Source: Tepidiphilus sp. J10
GTDB taxonomy: Bacteria > Pseudomonadota > Gammaproteobacteria > Burkholderiales > Thiobacillaceae
Assembly (NCBI GenBank): GCA_945897955.1
Contig: CAMDGQ010000029.1
Span: 1 to 48,710 of the forward strand
DNA: 48,710 nucleotides
Direction: 5' to 3'
Positions 9,041 through 19,700 of the stretch are shown one piece after another. The notes under the pieces are model-generated. The model was not told the DNA's origin. It was given only the letters and a program-made list of their open reading frames with translations, and searched no databases. The position numbers were made by a program, and so were the translations under genes. Each line of letters begins with the position of its first letter. Within the stretch, counting starts at the first letter, position 1.

Positions 9041-9593
9041 CGCGCTGATCGATGCACCCGATCGGGACCGCGCCGCGCAAAAGCTGGAAGCCGTCTTCCG
9101 CGATATTGCCGCCACTCGCATGGCAGGTGTTTCCCTGCTCAACCCGGCGCTCCAGGTCGAGGCTGTCGGCTTCCGGCTTTGGCGCGATGACTGGGTAGGT
9201 GTGTTGATCACGCCCTGGTTCATGAACCTGATCTGCCTGCCGACGCCGGCGTCGGCCCGCGAAGCGCTCGCCAGCGGCACGCGCCTCGATGTAGCCCTGC
9301 CAGCCGGCGAGTACGAATTTCTCCACGCGCATGAAGATGCACTGGGCGTTTACCTGACCAGTTCGCTGTTTTCCCCGATGTTTGCCTTTCCCGACCAGGC
9401 CAGTGCCAGGGAAGTGGCGTTGGCAGTGCTGCTCGAATTGTTCAAACCGGCCGAGCCGACCCCGACTGCGTCGCCATCGCCTGTCGCAGGCATCGCCGCC
9501 AAGCTGGAACAGCCGCTGAGCCGGCGCGGATTCCTGGGCGGATTGCTTGGCGGGACGCGGCGCGGCGAGGCCGACTCCAGCCTCGAACGCTGA
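9033..9593 (+). CDS. hupJ: HupJ/HoxT/HybE-family hydrogenase chaperone
   Basis: 186 residues. The core (about 1-140) matches the HybE/HupJ family of [NiFe]-hydrogenase assembly chaperones, with VEAVGFRLWRDDWVGVLITP and then FMNLICLP and LPAGEYEFLHAHED. A Pro/Thr/Ser-rich linker (about 140-152) leads to a C-terminal segment with LSRRGFLGGLLGG (162-174), which looks like a twin-arginine motif at the wrong end of a protein. It overlaps hupI and lies 13 bases before the regulator gene. HupK (HoxV) often follows in this position in other clusters but is absent here. Confidence 0.88.
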   Translation: MLDALIDAPDRDRAAQKLEAVFRDIAATRMAGVSLLNPALQVEAVGFRLWRDDWVGVLITPWFMNLICLPTPASAREALASGTRLDVALPAGEYEFLHAHEDALGVYLTSSLFSPMFAFPDQASAREVALAVLLELFKPAEPTPTASPSPVAGIAAKLEQPLSRRGFLGGLLGGTRRGEADSSLER

Positions 9594-9606
9594 ACCGGTC
9601 GAGCCC

Positions 9607-11049
9607 ATGCTCCCCAGCGTTCTGGTCATCGACGACGAGGTCCGATCCCAGGAAGCACTGCGCCGCACGCTGGAGGAGGATTTCGAAGTTCATACCGCGT
9701 CCGGTGCGGCGCAGGCGCGCGCCATCATGGAGCAGCGAAGCATCCAGGTGGTTCTGACCGACCAGCGCATGCCCGAGGTCAGCGGCGTCGAATTCCTCAA
9801 GGAAGTCCGCCGCGACTGGCCCGATGCGGTGCGCATCATCATTTCCGGCTACACCGACAGCGAGGACATCATCGCCGGTATCAACGAGGCCGGCATCTAC
9901 CAATACCTGCTCAAGCCCTGGCATCCGGAACAGTTGCTGCTGACACTGAAACGCGCCGCCGAGCTGTTCCGTCTGCAACAGGAGAACTGCCAACTGGCGG
10001 TGGAACTGCGCGCCGCAGAACCGGTGCTGCGCGGCCGCGTCGAGGCGACGCGGAAGCGGGTGAAGCAGGCCTTCGCCCTCGACAACATCGTGCGCACGCC
10101 GGCCAGCCCGATGAGCGACGTGTGCGATCTGGTGCAGCGCGCCGCCCGCTACGATGTATCGATTCTGCTGTCCGGCGAATCCGGCACCGGCAAGGAGCTG
10201 CTGGCGCGCGCCATCCATTACGCCAGCGGCCGCGCCGACCAGGCGTTTGTCGTGGAGAACTGCGGCGCGCTGCCGGACAACCTGCTCGAATCGGAACTGT
10301 TCGGCCACAAGCGCGGCGCCTTCACCGGCGCTTTCGAGGACCGCGTCGGCCTGTTCCAGCAGGCGCACGGCGGCACCCTGTTCCTTGACGAAATCGGCGA
10401 GACCTCGCCCGCCCTGCAGGTCAAGCTGCTGCGCGTGCTGCAGGAAGGCGAGTTCCGTCCGCTCGGCGGCAACCGCACGGTCGGCGTCGATGTGCGAGTG
10501 ATCGCCGCCACCAACCGCGACCTGGAAGCCGAAGTGAAGGCCGGTCGTTTCCGCGAAGACCTGTACTACCGCCTGGCCACCGTGCCGTTGCGCCTGCCGT
10601 CGCTGCGCGAGCGGCGCATGGATATTCCCGCCCTGGCCCGCGCCATCCTGAGTCGCATGGGCAAGGCCCTGAGCCGGCCGGTCGAAGGCTTCGCGCCTGC
10701 TACGCTGGATTGCCTCGCCGCCTATGCCTGGCCCGGCAACGTGCGCGAAATGCAGAACGAGATCCAGCGCATGCTGGTGCTGTCCGACGGCCCGGTGCTG
10801 ACCCCCGATGTGCTCGCCCCGCACATCCGCCAGGCCGGACTCGCTGCCGTGCTCGACGGCGGCAGCCCAGGCGGCCTGCGCGGTCGCGTCGATGCACTGG
10901 AAAGCGCTCTGCTGGTTGAGACCCTGGAGCGGCATCGCGGCAATCTGTCACGCACCGCAGAGGAACTCGGCCTGTCGCGGCTGGGCTTGCGCAAGAAGAT
11001 GGCGCGGCTGGGGGTGGAGCGGCCAGGGAAGGGGGCGCAGGATGATTGA
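9607..11049 (+). CDS. hoxA: NtrC-family sigma-54 activator of hydrogenase genes (HoxA/HupR type)
   Basis: 480-residue response regulator. The receiver domain (about 1-120) keeps D9, D10 and the phosphoacceptor D52 (VVLTDQRMP), and the lysine in LLKPW. The AAA+ domain has Walker A GESGTGKE at 190-197, the sigma-54 contact loop GAFTGA at 237-242 and Walker B FLDEIGE from 259. A Fis-type helix-turn-helix ([20 protein letters not shown]) ends the protein. Position inside the hydrogenase cluster and the sigma-54 promoter before hupS point to hydrogenase control. In R. eutropha and R. capsulatus the unphosphorylated form activates; whether that holds here is not known. Start ATG 9607 is chosen because the upstream extension has no domain. 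Confidence 0.92.
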   Translation: MLPSVLVIDDEVRSQEALRRTLEEDFEVHTASGAAQARAIMEQRSIQVVLTDQRMPEVSGVEFLKEVRRDWPDAVRIIISGYTDSEDIIAGINEAGIYQYLLKPWHPEQLLLTLKRAAELFRLQQENCQLAVELRAAEPVLRGRVEATRKRVKQAFALDNIVRTPASPMSDVCDLVQRAARYDVSILLSGESGTGKELLARAIHYASGRADQAFVVENCGALPDNLLESELFGHKRGAFTGAFEDRVGLFQQAHGGTLFLDEIGETSPALQVKLLRVLQEGEFRPLGGNRTVGVDVRVIAATNRDLEAEVKAGRFREDLYYRLATVPLRLPSLRERRMDIPALARAILSRMGKALSRPVEGFAPATLDCLAAYAWPGNVREMQNEIQRMLVLSDGPVLTPDVLAPHIRQAGLAAVLDGGSPGGLRGRVDALESALLVETLERHRGNLSRTAEELGLSRLGLRKKMARLGVERPGKGAQDD

Positions 11050-11067
11050 GCGCATGGCGCACCCTAC
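11050..11067 (+). repeat. short dispersed-repeat remnant before hupU
   Basis: GCGCATGGCGCACCCTAC begins just after the regulator stop. It resembles the end of GGTGCGCCA/CACCCTAC-type palindromic repeats common in betaproteobacterial genomes, but only one arm is present. Confidence 0.3.
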
Positions 11068-11091
11068 TGAAATACCCGCTGAGTGCAGGCC

Positions 11092-12099
11092 ATGACCGCC
11101 CCCCTCAACCTCCTCTGGCTCCAGTCCGGCGGCTGCGGCGGCTGCACCCTGTCGCTGCTCAACGCCGAGCAGCCGCATGTGCTCGAACTGCTCGATCAAG
11201 CCGGCATCCGGCTGCTCTGGCATCCATCGCTCAGCCAGGAGTCCGGCGGCGAGGCGCTCGACATCCTGGCCGCCTGCGCCGAGGGGCGCGAGCGGCTCGA
11301 CATACTTTGCGTCGAAGGCGCGGTGATGACCGGCCCGCACGGCACGGGCCGTTTCCATATGTTGTCCGGCACGGGGCGACCGATGATGTCCTGGCTGCTC
11401 GATCTGGCCGCGCGCGCCCGCCATGTGCTGGCGGTGGGCAGTTGCGCCGCGTTCGGCGGCATCACCGCCGGCGGCGGCAATCCGGCCGGCGCGGTGGGTC
11501 TGCAATACGACGGCGAGCATGTCGGCGGCCTGTTGGGGCAGAGCTTCCGCGCCGGCGACGGTCTGCCGGTGATCAACGTCGCGGGTTGCCCGACGCATCC
11601 CGGCTGGGTGCTGGATACCCTGCTGGCGCTGGCCCTGGAGCGGTTCACGGCGAGCGATCTGGACCCGCTCAACCGGCCGCGGTTCTACGCCGACCATCTG
11701 GTGCATCACGGCTGCCCGCGCAACGAGTTCTACGAGTTCAAGGCCAGCGCCGAGAAGGCCTCCGACCTTGGCTGCATGATGGAGAACCTGGGCTGCAAGG
11801 GCACCCAGGCGCACGCCGACTGCAACACCCGCCTGTGGAACGGCGCCGGCTCCTGCCTGCGCGGCGGCTATGCCTGCGTCAGTTGCACCGAACCGCGCTT
11901 CGAGGAACCCGGCCATCCCTTCGCCGAGACGCCGAAAGTGGCCGGCATCCCCATCGGCCTGCCCACCGACATGCCGAAAGCCTGGTTCGTCGCACTCGCC
12001 GCGCTATCGAAATCCGCCACGCCGAAGCGGGTGCGCGAAAACGCCGTGGCGGACCATACCGTGGTGACGCCGGCGGTGAAGAAGACAGGGCTGAAATGA
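11092..12099 (+). CDS. hupU: H2-sensing (regulatory) hydrogenase small subunit
   Basis: 335-residue small subunit of the group 2b sensory hydrogenase (HupU/HoxB). Unlike HupS it has no Tat signal and no membrane anchor, so it is cytoplasmic. C15 and C18 (GGCGGCT) begin the proximal cluster. Glycines sit where HupS has its extra cysteines (AVGSCAAFGG), so the proximal cluster should be an ordinary [4Fe-4S]. Further cluster cysteines lie in HHGCPRNEF, LGCMMENLGCKG and CVSCTEP. A C-terminal tail of about 40 residues after LPTDMPKAW is typical of sensory forms and, in R. eutropha, contacts the kinase HoxJ. ATG 11092 lies 42 bases after the regulator gene; the stop overlaps hupV (ATGA). Confidence 0.94.
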   Translation: MTAPLNLLWLQSGGCGGCTLSLLNAEQPHVLELLDQAGIRLLWHPSLSQESGGEALDILAACAEGRERLDILCVEGAVMTGPHGTGRFHMLSGTGRPMMSWLLDLAARARHVLAVGSCAAFGGITAGGGNPAGAVGLQYDGEHVGGLLGQSFRAGDGLPVINVAGCPTHPGWVLDTLLALALERFTASDLDPLNRPRFYADHLVHHGCPRNEFYEFKASAEKASDLGCMMENLGCKGTQAHADCNTRLWNGAGSCLRGGYACVSCTEPRFEEPGHPFAETPKVAGIPIGLPTDMPKAWFVALAALSKSATPKRVRENAVADHTVVTPAVKKTGLK

Positions 12100-13520
12100 C
12101 CACGCGAATTCTCGGCCCCTTCAACCGTGTCGAAGGCGATCTCGAAGTGCATCTCGACATTGCTGACGGCCGCGTTGCCGCCGCACGCGTCAACTCGCCG
12201 CTGTATCGCGGCTTCGAGCAGATGTTGCCGGGAAAATCGCCGCTCGATGCGCTGGTCATCGTGCCGCGCATCTGCGGCATCTGTTCCGTGTCGCAGAGCG
12301 CCGCCGCTGTCGCCGCGCTGCGCGATCTGATCGGTCTGACACCGCCGCCCAACGGCCGTCTCGCCGAAAAGCTGATCGGCGCCTGTGAAAACCTGGCCGA
12401 TCACCTGACCCACTTCTATCTGTTCTTCATGCCGGATTTCGCCCGCCCGGTTTATCGGGCGCGGTCCTGGTTCGCCACGGTCGAGGCCCGCTTCAGGGCG
12501 GTGACCGGCAGCGCGGCGGCGGACATGCTGCCGGCGCGCGCCGAGTTCATGCATCTGATGGGCCTGATGGCCGGCAAGTGGCCGCACACCCTCAGCCTGC
12601 AACCGGGCGGCACCTCGCGGCCGCTGGAACAGGCGGAAATCCTGCGCCTGATCACGCTGTTGCGAGGCTTCCGCCGTTTTCTCGAACGGCACACCTTCGG
12701 CGATGTGCTGGAAGCGATTGCCGACCTTGACAGCCTCGCCGCGCTGAACGACTGGCGGCAGGGGCGGCAAAGCGATCTGGCGCTTTTTCTCGCCGTTGCC
12801 GACGATCTCGAATTGCACAAACTGGGCCGCGCCAGCGACCGTTTCCTCAGCCACGGCGCCTACGGCCTGTTCGAAGCCGGCATCTGGAATGAGGATTCCG
12901 GCCCGGCTCCGCTTGATGCCGCCGCCATCGCCGAGGATGTCAGCCACGCCTGGATGGCCGGCCTAACCCTGCCGCCGGCCGAGGGCCTGACCCGGCCGTT
13001 GCCGGACAAGGCCGATGCCTATACCTGGTGCAAAGCGCCACGTTACGCCGGGCAGGTCATGGAAACCGGCGCGCTGGCGCGGCAGATGGTGAGCGGTCAT
13101 GCACTGATCCGGGAATGCGTCGCCACGCATGGCGGCAGCGTCCAGGCGAGGGTGCTGGCGCGACTGCTGGAGCTGGCCATCGTGCTGCCGGAAATGGAAC
13201 GCTGGGCGCGCGCGCTGACCCCCGGCGAAACCTGGTGCCACCACGCCGACCTGCCGGATTCAGGCAGCGGCATCGGCCTCGTCGAAGCCGCGCGCGGCGC
13301 GCTCGGCCACTGGCTCAGCGTGCGCCACGGCCGCATCGAGAACTACCAGATCATCGCCCCCACCACCTGGAACTTCTCGCCCCGCGACACGGCCGGCAAC
13401 CCCGGCGCACTGGAACAGGCCCTGGCCGGCATGGAAATCGAAGCGAACGACCCCATGCCGGCGGCGGTGCAGCATGTCGTGCGGTCTTTCGATCCGTGCA
13501 TGGTATGTACGGTGCATTGA
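12096..13520 (+). CDS. hupV: H2-sensing (regulatory) hydrogenase large subunit
   Basis: 474-residue large subunit of the sensory hydrogenase (HupV/HoxC). The Ni-Fe ligands are C60 and C63 (RICGICS) and C468 and C471 in the C-terminal DPCMVCTVH. The protein ends exactly at that histidine. There is no cleavable C-terminal peptide, the hallmark of regulatory hydrogenases, which mature without an endopeptidase. It starts inside the hupU stop codon. In R. eutropha the next gene is the kinase hoxJ; here the cluster stops and a convergent gene follows after about 200 bp. Confidence 0.95.
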   Translation: MTTRILGPFNRVEGDLEVHLDIADGRVAAARVNSPLYRGFEQMLPGKSPLDALVIVPRICGICSVSQSAAAVAALRDLIGLTPPPNGRLAEKLIGACENLADHLTHFYLFFMPDFARPVYRARSWFATVEARFRAVTGSAAADMLPARAEFMHLMGLMAGKWPHTLSLQPGGTSRPLEQAEILRLITLLRGFRRFLERHTFGDVLEAIADLDSLAALNDWRQGRQSDLALFLAVADDLELHKLGRASDRFLSHGAYGLFEAGIWNEDSGPAPLDAAAIAEDVSHAWMAGLTLPPAEGLTRPLPDKADAYTWCKAPRYAGQVMETGALARQMVSGHALIRECVATHGGSVQARVLARLLELAIVLPEMERWARALTPGETWCHHADLPDSGSGIGLVEAARGALGHWLSVRHGRIENYQIIAPTTWNFSPRDTAGNPGALEQALAGMEIEANDPMPAAVQHVVRSFDPCMVCTVH

Positions 13521-13724
13521 GGTTGAATTGCGCCCAAATCCGACCCGGGGATTGCACTGAATATTGAGCCACCTGGATAAGCCAATGTACGGCTCAGCTT
13601 GGCAGTGATTTTCTGGTTTTAGCCGCCTTGCCGGTCAGGGTTGAGCGGTTGCGGAAGCGGTCACTCCGTTGCCGGTTTCCAGGATATGGCAGTGGTGCGT
13701 CAGCCCTACGAATTCGCTTCACAT

Positions 13725-16700
13725 TCACCGGGCTTTCACCCTCAACTCGACGTTGTGGTCCCGATGATCGTCCACCATGGGAATGGCCGGCGTATTCAGC
13801 TCAACCCCATCAACGCTGAGACCTGCCGTACCGTCCTGCACAACGCTGATGTGATACACCGTTTCGCGGAAGCGGTAATGCAGCTTGAAGCCCGGCCAGT
13901 GAGCCGGCAAGCAGGGGGTGATGTGCAGCTTGTCCACTTCCAGGCGCAATCCCAGCAGCGATTCGACGATGAGCCGGTACATCCAGCCGGCGGAGCCGGT
14001 GTACCAGGTCCAGCCACCGCGGCCGGTGTGGGGCGATACGGCGTAGATGTCGGCGGCCATGACATAGGGTTCCACTTTGTAAACCGCGATGGCGTCGGTG
14101 GATTTGGCGTGGTTGGCGGGGTTGATCAGGGTGGTGATTTCCCAGGCGCGGCGGTTGTCGCCAAGTGCAGCGAAGGCCATTGCCGCCCAGATCGCGGCGT
14201 GGGTGTACTGGCCGCCGTTTTCGCGTACACCGGGCACGTACCCTTTGATGTAGCCGGGGTCGAGGTCGGTCTGGTCGAACGGCGGGTCGAGCAGTTGCAC
14301 CAAGCCCGCTTCGCGGCGGACCAGGCGTGCGTCCAGCGCCTGCATGGCGCGGCGGGAACGCTCGCTGCTGTTGACTCCCACCGAGATGCCGGACAGCACC
14401 GACCAGCTTTGCGATATGGAGTCGATCTGGCATTCGCTGTTGCCGGCCGATCCCAGCGGCGTGCCGTCGTCGAACCAGGCGCGGCGATACCAGTCGCCGT
14501 CCCAGGCGTGCTGTTCGATGTTGTCGCGCAGACGCTGGCCTTCGGTTGCGCAGAATTCGGCGAAATCGGGGTCGTCGTGTTGCTGCGCCAGTGTGCCGAA
14601 CTGGCGCAGCACTTCGATCAGGAAGAAGCCTAGCCAGACGCTTTCGCCCTTGCCGTGGATGCCGACTCGATTCATGCCGTCGTTCCAGTCGCCGGAGCCG
14701 ATCAGTGGCAGGCCGTGTTCGCCGAAGCGCATGCCATAACGGATGGCGCGAAGGCAGTGTTGATACAGGCTTTCCGTGCCCGAGGCTGAGCCGGGCAGGT
14801 CATAGTAGGACTCGTCGTCCGGATTGAGCGGGCGGCCTGCCAGGAACGGCACAGCTTCCTCCAGCACGCCGGTGTCGCCGCTGCACAGCACATAGCGGCT
14901 GGTGGCCAGCGCCAGCCACAGGTAATCGTCGGAACAATGGGTGCGCACGCCGCGTCCGGCGGGCGGATGCCACCAGTGCTGCACATCGCCTTCGCTGAAC
15001 TGGCGACTGGCGCTCAACAGCAGTTGCGCGCGCAGCAAGCCGGGTTCGTTGTGCACCAGCGCCATCGCATCCTGCAACTGGTCGCGGAAGCCGAAGGCGC
15101 CGCCGGACTGGTAATAGCCGCTGCGCGCCCACATGCGGCAGGCCAGGGTTTGATACAGCAGCCAGCCGTTGGCCAGTACGTTGAGCGATTCATCCGGCGT
15201 TTCCACCTGCACCGCGCCCAGGCTGTGGTTCCAGAACGCCCAGACCGCTTCCAGCGTGCGACGGGCGGCGTCGTTGCCACGGAAGCGATGCACCAGACGA
15301 TTGGCGTCTTCAGCACCCGGTATGCCTCCCACGCCCAAACGGAACACGATCTCGCGCGTCTGCCCGTCGCCCAGATTGACGCCGACCTGCAGCGCGCAGC
15401 ACGGGTCCAGCCCGCTGCCCAGCTTGCCGGAAAGATGCGTGCGGCCGAGTGCCGCCGGGTTTTTCAGGCTGCCGTTGCGGCCGATGAATTCGGCGCGGTC
15501 GCAGGTGAAGCTGCGCTGCGGGTCGTCCACATCAAAGAAGGCGACGCGGTCGGGAAATTCCGTGTTGTAGGCATTGCGCGCGTAGATCGCGCCGCTGGCG
15601 GCATCGACTTCGGTGGCGACGTGCATCGCGGTCTTAGGCCGTAGATCGCCCAACACCCATTCCACATAGCCAGTGGCCGACAGACGCCGCGCGCGGCCGG
15701 ACTGGTTGTGTAGTTTGAGCACGGCGAACTTCACCGGCGCGTCGGTGGCGACATAGATCCACAACTCGGAATGGATGCCGCTTTCGGTATGTTCGAACAC
15801 GCTGTAGCCGAAGCCGTGCCGGCTGACGTAAGGCGTCGCACCGCGCCGGGGCAGCGGCGTCGGTGACCAGAACTGGCCGGTGTCCTCGTCACGCAGATAG
15901 AACGCTTCGCCGCCGGTGTCGCTGACCGGGTCGTTGTCCCATGGCGTCAGGCGGAATTCGTGCGCGTTCTCGGCCCAGGTGTAGGCCTGGCCGCTTTCGG
16001 AAATGACGCTGCCGAATTGCGCATTGGCCAGCACGTTGACCCACGGCGCCGGAGTCAGTTGCTCCGGCGTGGTGGTGATGACGTATTCGCGACCATCCGG
16101 CGTGAAACCGCCGATGCCGTTGGCCAGGATCAGCTCGCGTTGCGGCAAGTTGAAGGCGGCGGGCAATTCTGGCCTTGGCACCTTCCACGGCAATCTTGGC
16201 ACGCGCACCACCGGCGGCAAGGGGCGGTCGAGTTGTTCCGCCAGCGTGCCCCAGTTGTCGCTCAGAATGACGCGGGCGACGGTCTGGAACAGCGTGCGGT
16301 CTTCCTCGGAAATCTGCTCCGCCGAACGGATGAAGATGCCGCCCGGCCGGTCGATGATCTGGCTTTCCAGGCCCACCGCGACCAGGCCGAGAATCTGGTC
16401 CTGCAAGGCCTGGCGATAACCGGCGCGATCCTCGTTCCAGATCACCAGGTCGACCACCAGCCCCTTCAGCCGCCAGTAGGCATGCGCCTGAATCAACTGG
16501 CGCACCAGTTCGATGTTGGCCAGGTCGCCGATCTGCAGCAGCACGATCGGCAGGTCACCGGAAATGGCATAGCCCCAGAGGCCGGACTGGCCGCGCCGGT
16601 TCTTCATCAAGACGCCGCTGTCGGCGCGCAAGCCGGCATGCGCGTAGAGGATCGAATTCGCCAGACGCCCGTAAAGCTGGGCGTCGGCCTCGTTGGCGTT

Positions 16701-19700
16701 GATCTGGCGCAACAGCACCTGGGCGTGGGTCCAGGCCAGCTCGAAGACGCGATCGGCTAGCCGGCGATCCTGATATTTCTCGACCAGATTGAGCACCGCC
16801 GCGCGGCTGTCGCCGATACCGAACACCAGATCGATGCTGGCCGACTGTTCCGGCTGCAGCGTGATGCGGCAGCGGATCGCGACAACCGGGTCGAGCACCG
16901 AACCCTGGCTGCCGGACAACGCGCCATCCTGCTCCATGGCCTGCGGCGACGCGGCGATACGGCCGCGACCGATGAAGCGGGCGCGATCCGTTTCGAAAGA
17001 CAGTGATTCGACCTCGGCATCGTGTACCGACATCAGATGGAACAGCCAGGGAGAATGCTCTTCGCGCGAGCGTGGCCGCCGGGTGCAGAGGATGGCCTGG
17101 CGCGATTCGATGATCTCGCTCTGCACGAACAGATTGCTGAAGGCCGGATGCAGCGCATCGGCGGCGGGTGTCGCCAGCACCACTTCGGCATAGCTGGTGA
17201 TTTCGATCGTGCGCGGCGCGTCGCCCCGGTTGGTGATGCGGACCCGGCGCAATTCGATGTCGTCTTCCGGCGAGACGACGATATCGGTGTGGGTCTCCAG
17301 ATCGAAGTCTTCGCCCCGGCTATGGCTGCCAACATCATGCCGGCGGAATTCGGCGCGGCCTTCCGAGAAGATCGCTTCGTAATGCGTGGCGCGGCGCTGC
17401 GTCGGCTGGTGCGCGGTGGACCAGGTCGCGCCGCTGGCCACGTCATGCAGATAGGTGAAGGTGCCCCAGGCATCGCGCACGCTGTCTTCCCGCCAGCGTG
17501 TCACCGCCAGGTCGTTCCAGCGGCTGTAACCGCCGCCGGTATGGGTCAGCATGACGTGATAGCGGCCATTCGACAGCAACTGTACTTCCGGTGTCGGCGT
17601 ATCCAGATTGCGCAAAACGCGGATCGGCATTTCCGGTGTGCTGGTGCCGGTATCGATGCCGGTCAGTTCGGCGGTTTGGGCGTACAGCAGCGAAGCGCGC
17701 GGGATGCGTTCCTGCAGCAGCAACAGCGTCGATTGCAGCAGCGGGTCGGCGGCAAAACGTTTCTGCATCGGCCGATCCAGCAACAGATAGGCCAGCGCCA
17801 GCAGGCTCATGCCCTGGTGATGCACCATGTAGGAGCGCACCAGCGTCTGTTTTTCGCCGCGTCGCTGACGCAGCGGCGTGTAGTCGATCGCCTCGTGAAA
17901 ACCGAAGGCGCCTTCAGCCCCGGCCGCGGACAGCCGTTGCAGATTCAGGCAGGCCGCTTCCGGCGCCACCATCAGCGCCATCACCGAAGCATAGGGCGCC
18001 ACCACGCGATCTTCGCCGAGGCCGCGTTTCAGTCCCAGGCCGGGCACGCCGAACGCGCGGTATTGATAGTTGAGCTGCAGATCGACCGTGTTGTAGCCGG
18101 ATTCCGAGACACCCCAGGGCAGGCCGAGTTGCTGGCCGTATTCGATCTGCCGCGCCACCGCCGCGCGCGCGGTCTGGTCGAGTAGGGTGTGGTCGTAGGT
18201 CGGCATCACCAGTTGCGGCATCAGGTACTCGAACATCGACCCGCTCCACGACAACAGAATCGGTTCACCGCCGGCGCGGGTGAGCAGACGTCCGAGCGCG
18301 AACCAGCTCTCCTGCGGCAACTGCCCCTGCGCGATGGCGACGAACACGGCGAGACGCGCTTCCGATGCCAGCAGGTCGTAGAAACTGCTGTCGCGCCGCC
18401 GCTCTTCCACGCTGTAGCCGATGACAAGTTGGCGTGCCGCCTTGTCGTACAGGAAACCGTATTCCATGTTGGCCATTTCACCGGCCTGCAACGCCAGTTG
18501 CTCGATGCTGGCGATACGCGCCCGGGCATGCGCGCTGCCTTGTTCCAGATCATTGGCGAGGGTATTGAGCCACTGGGTCTGGGCTGAAGATGTGCTTGCA
18601 TCGAGCCGGCTTGCCAGGCGGTCCGACCAGGCCAGTTTCAGCCCGGCCAGATCGCGCAAGGTCGGTATCAGGTTGATATCGTCAAAACCGCCCAGCCCGA
18701 CCGGGGCTTCCGGCAGGCCGCTCCAGGGCGCGAGAAAGATCAGTTCCTCGCGCATCGCCTGACATTGCCGGGACAGTGCGCCGGCCCACCAGTTGGCCTG
18801 GTTTGCCGGCTCATTGGCAAAATCGTCGGCGAATTCGTCAATGATCGCAGTGGCGTAGCGCGCCAGCCGGTCGAACAGATGCCGAGCCGCTACCAGTGTG
18901 AGTTCGTAGGGCGGAAAAGCCGGCGGGGTTTGGCCGGCGCCTTCCGCCGTATGAGCGGCCCACCTTCCGGCGGAAGGCGCGATAAAACTGCTTTTCCGCC
19001 CTACGATCTGCGCGGATTCCAACGCCATCTTGAACTGCGTCACCGTCGCCGGTGTCGGTTGGCCCGCCGCCGCGATCAGGATTCCCAACGTGTCGCGCAC
19101 GCCGTCCAGCGTGCGCGGCGACAGGATCTGCTGGTCCAGCAAGGCCAGTAGGCCGGGGCGTAAAGTCAGCAGATGGCCGGCCAGATTGCCGCTGTCCACC
19201 GTCGAGATGTAAGCCGGGTGCAGCGGACGCAGGGTTTGCGTGTCGTACCAGTTGTAGAAATGGCCGCGATGGCGTTCCAGCCCGGCCATGCTGGTCAGCG
19301 CGTTGGCAGTGCGTTCGAGCAGTTGCCCGGTCGGGATGTAGCCGAAATCATGCGCCGACAGATTGGCCAGCAGCGACAGGCCCATATTGGTCGGCGAGGT
19401 GCGATGCGCCAGCGTGGCGGCGCGGTACTCCTGGTAATTGTCCGGCGGCAGCCAGTGGTCGTCCGGGCCGACGAAAGTCTCGAAATACGCCCAGGTCTTG
19501 CGCGCGATGCGGCCGAGGAAACGCGTCTGTTCCGCGCTCAGGCGCGCCACACGACGCGGCAGCGGCAGGCTGAGCCACCAGACGATGGCGGGGGACAGCA
19601 GCCACAGCAACAAAATCGGCCCGGCCAGCGGCAGCGCGGCCGGATTCATCACCACCAGCCAACTTGCCGTGGCGATGGCCAGCGCGGGCGCGAACGCCAT

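Noticed and set aside
11046-12095. Upstream extension of the hupV frame (a possible 824-codon gene)
   Set aside because: The extension covers hupU in another frame and reads as Arg/Ala-rich noise; the HupV N-terminus (TRILGPFNRVEGDLEVHLD) starts at 12096.
13521-13724. Hidden gene or terminator between hupV and ndvB
   Set aside because: About 200 bp between convergent genes; no good frame, ribosome site or stable hairpin with a T-run was seen.
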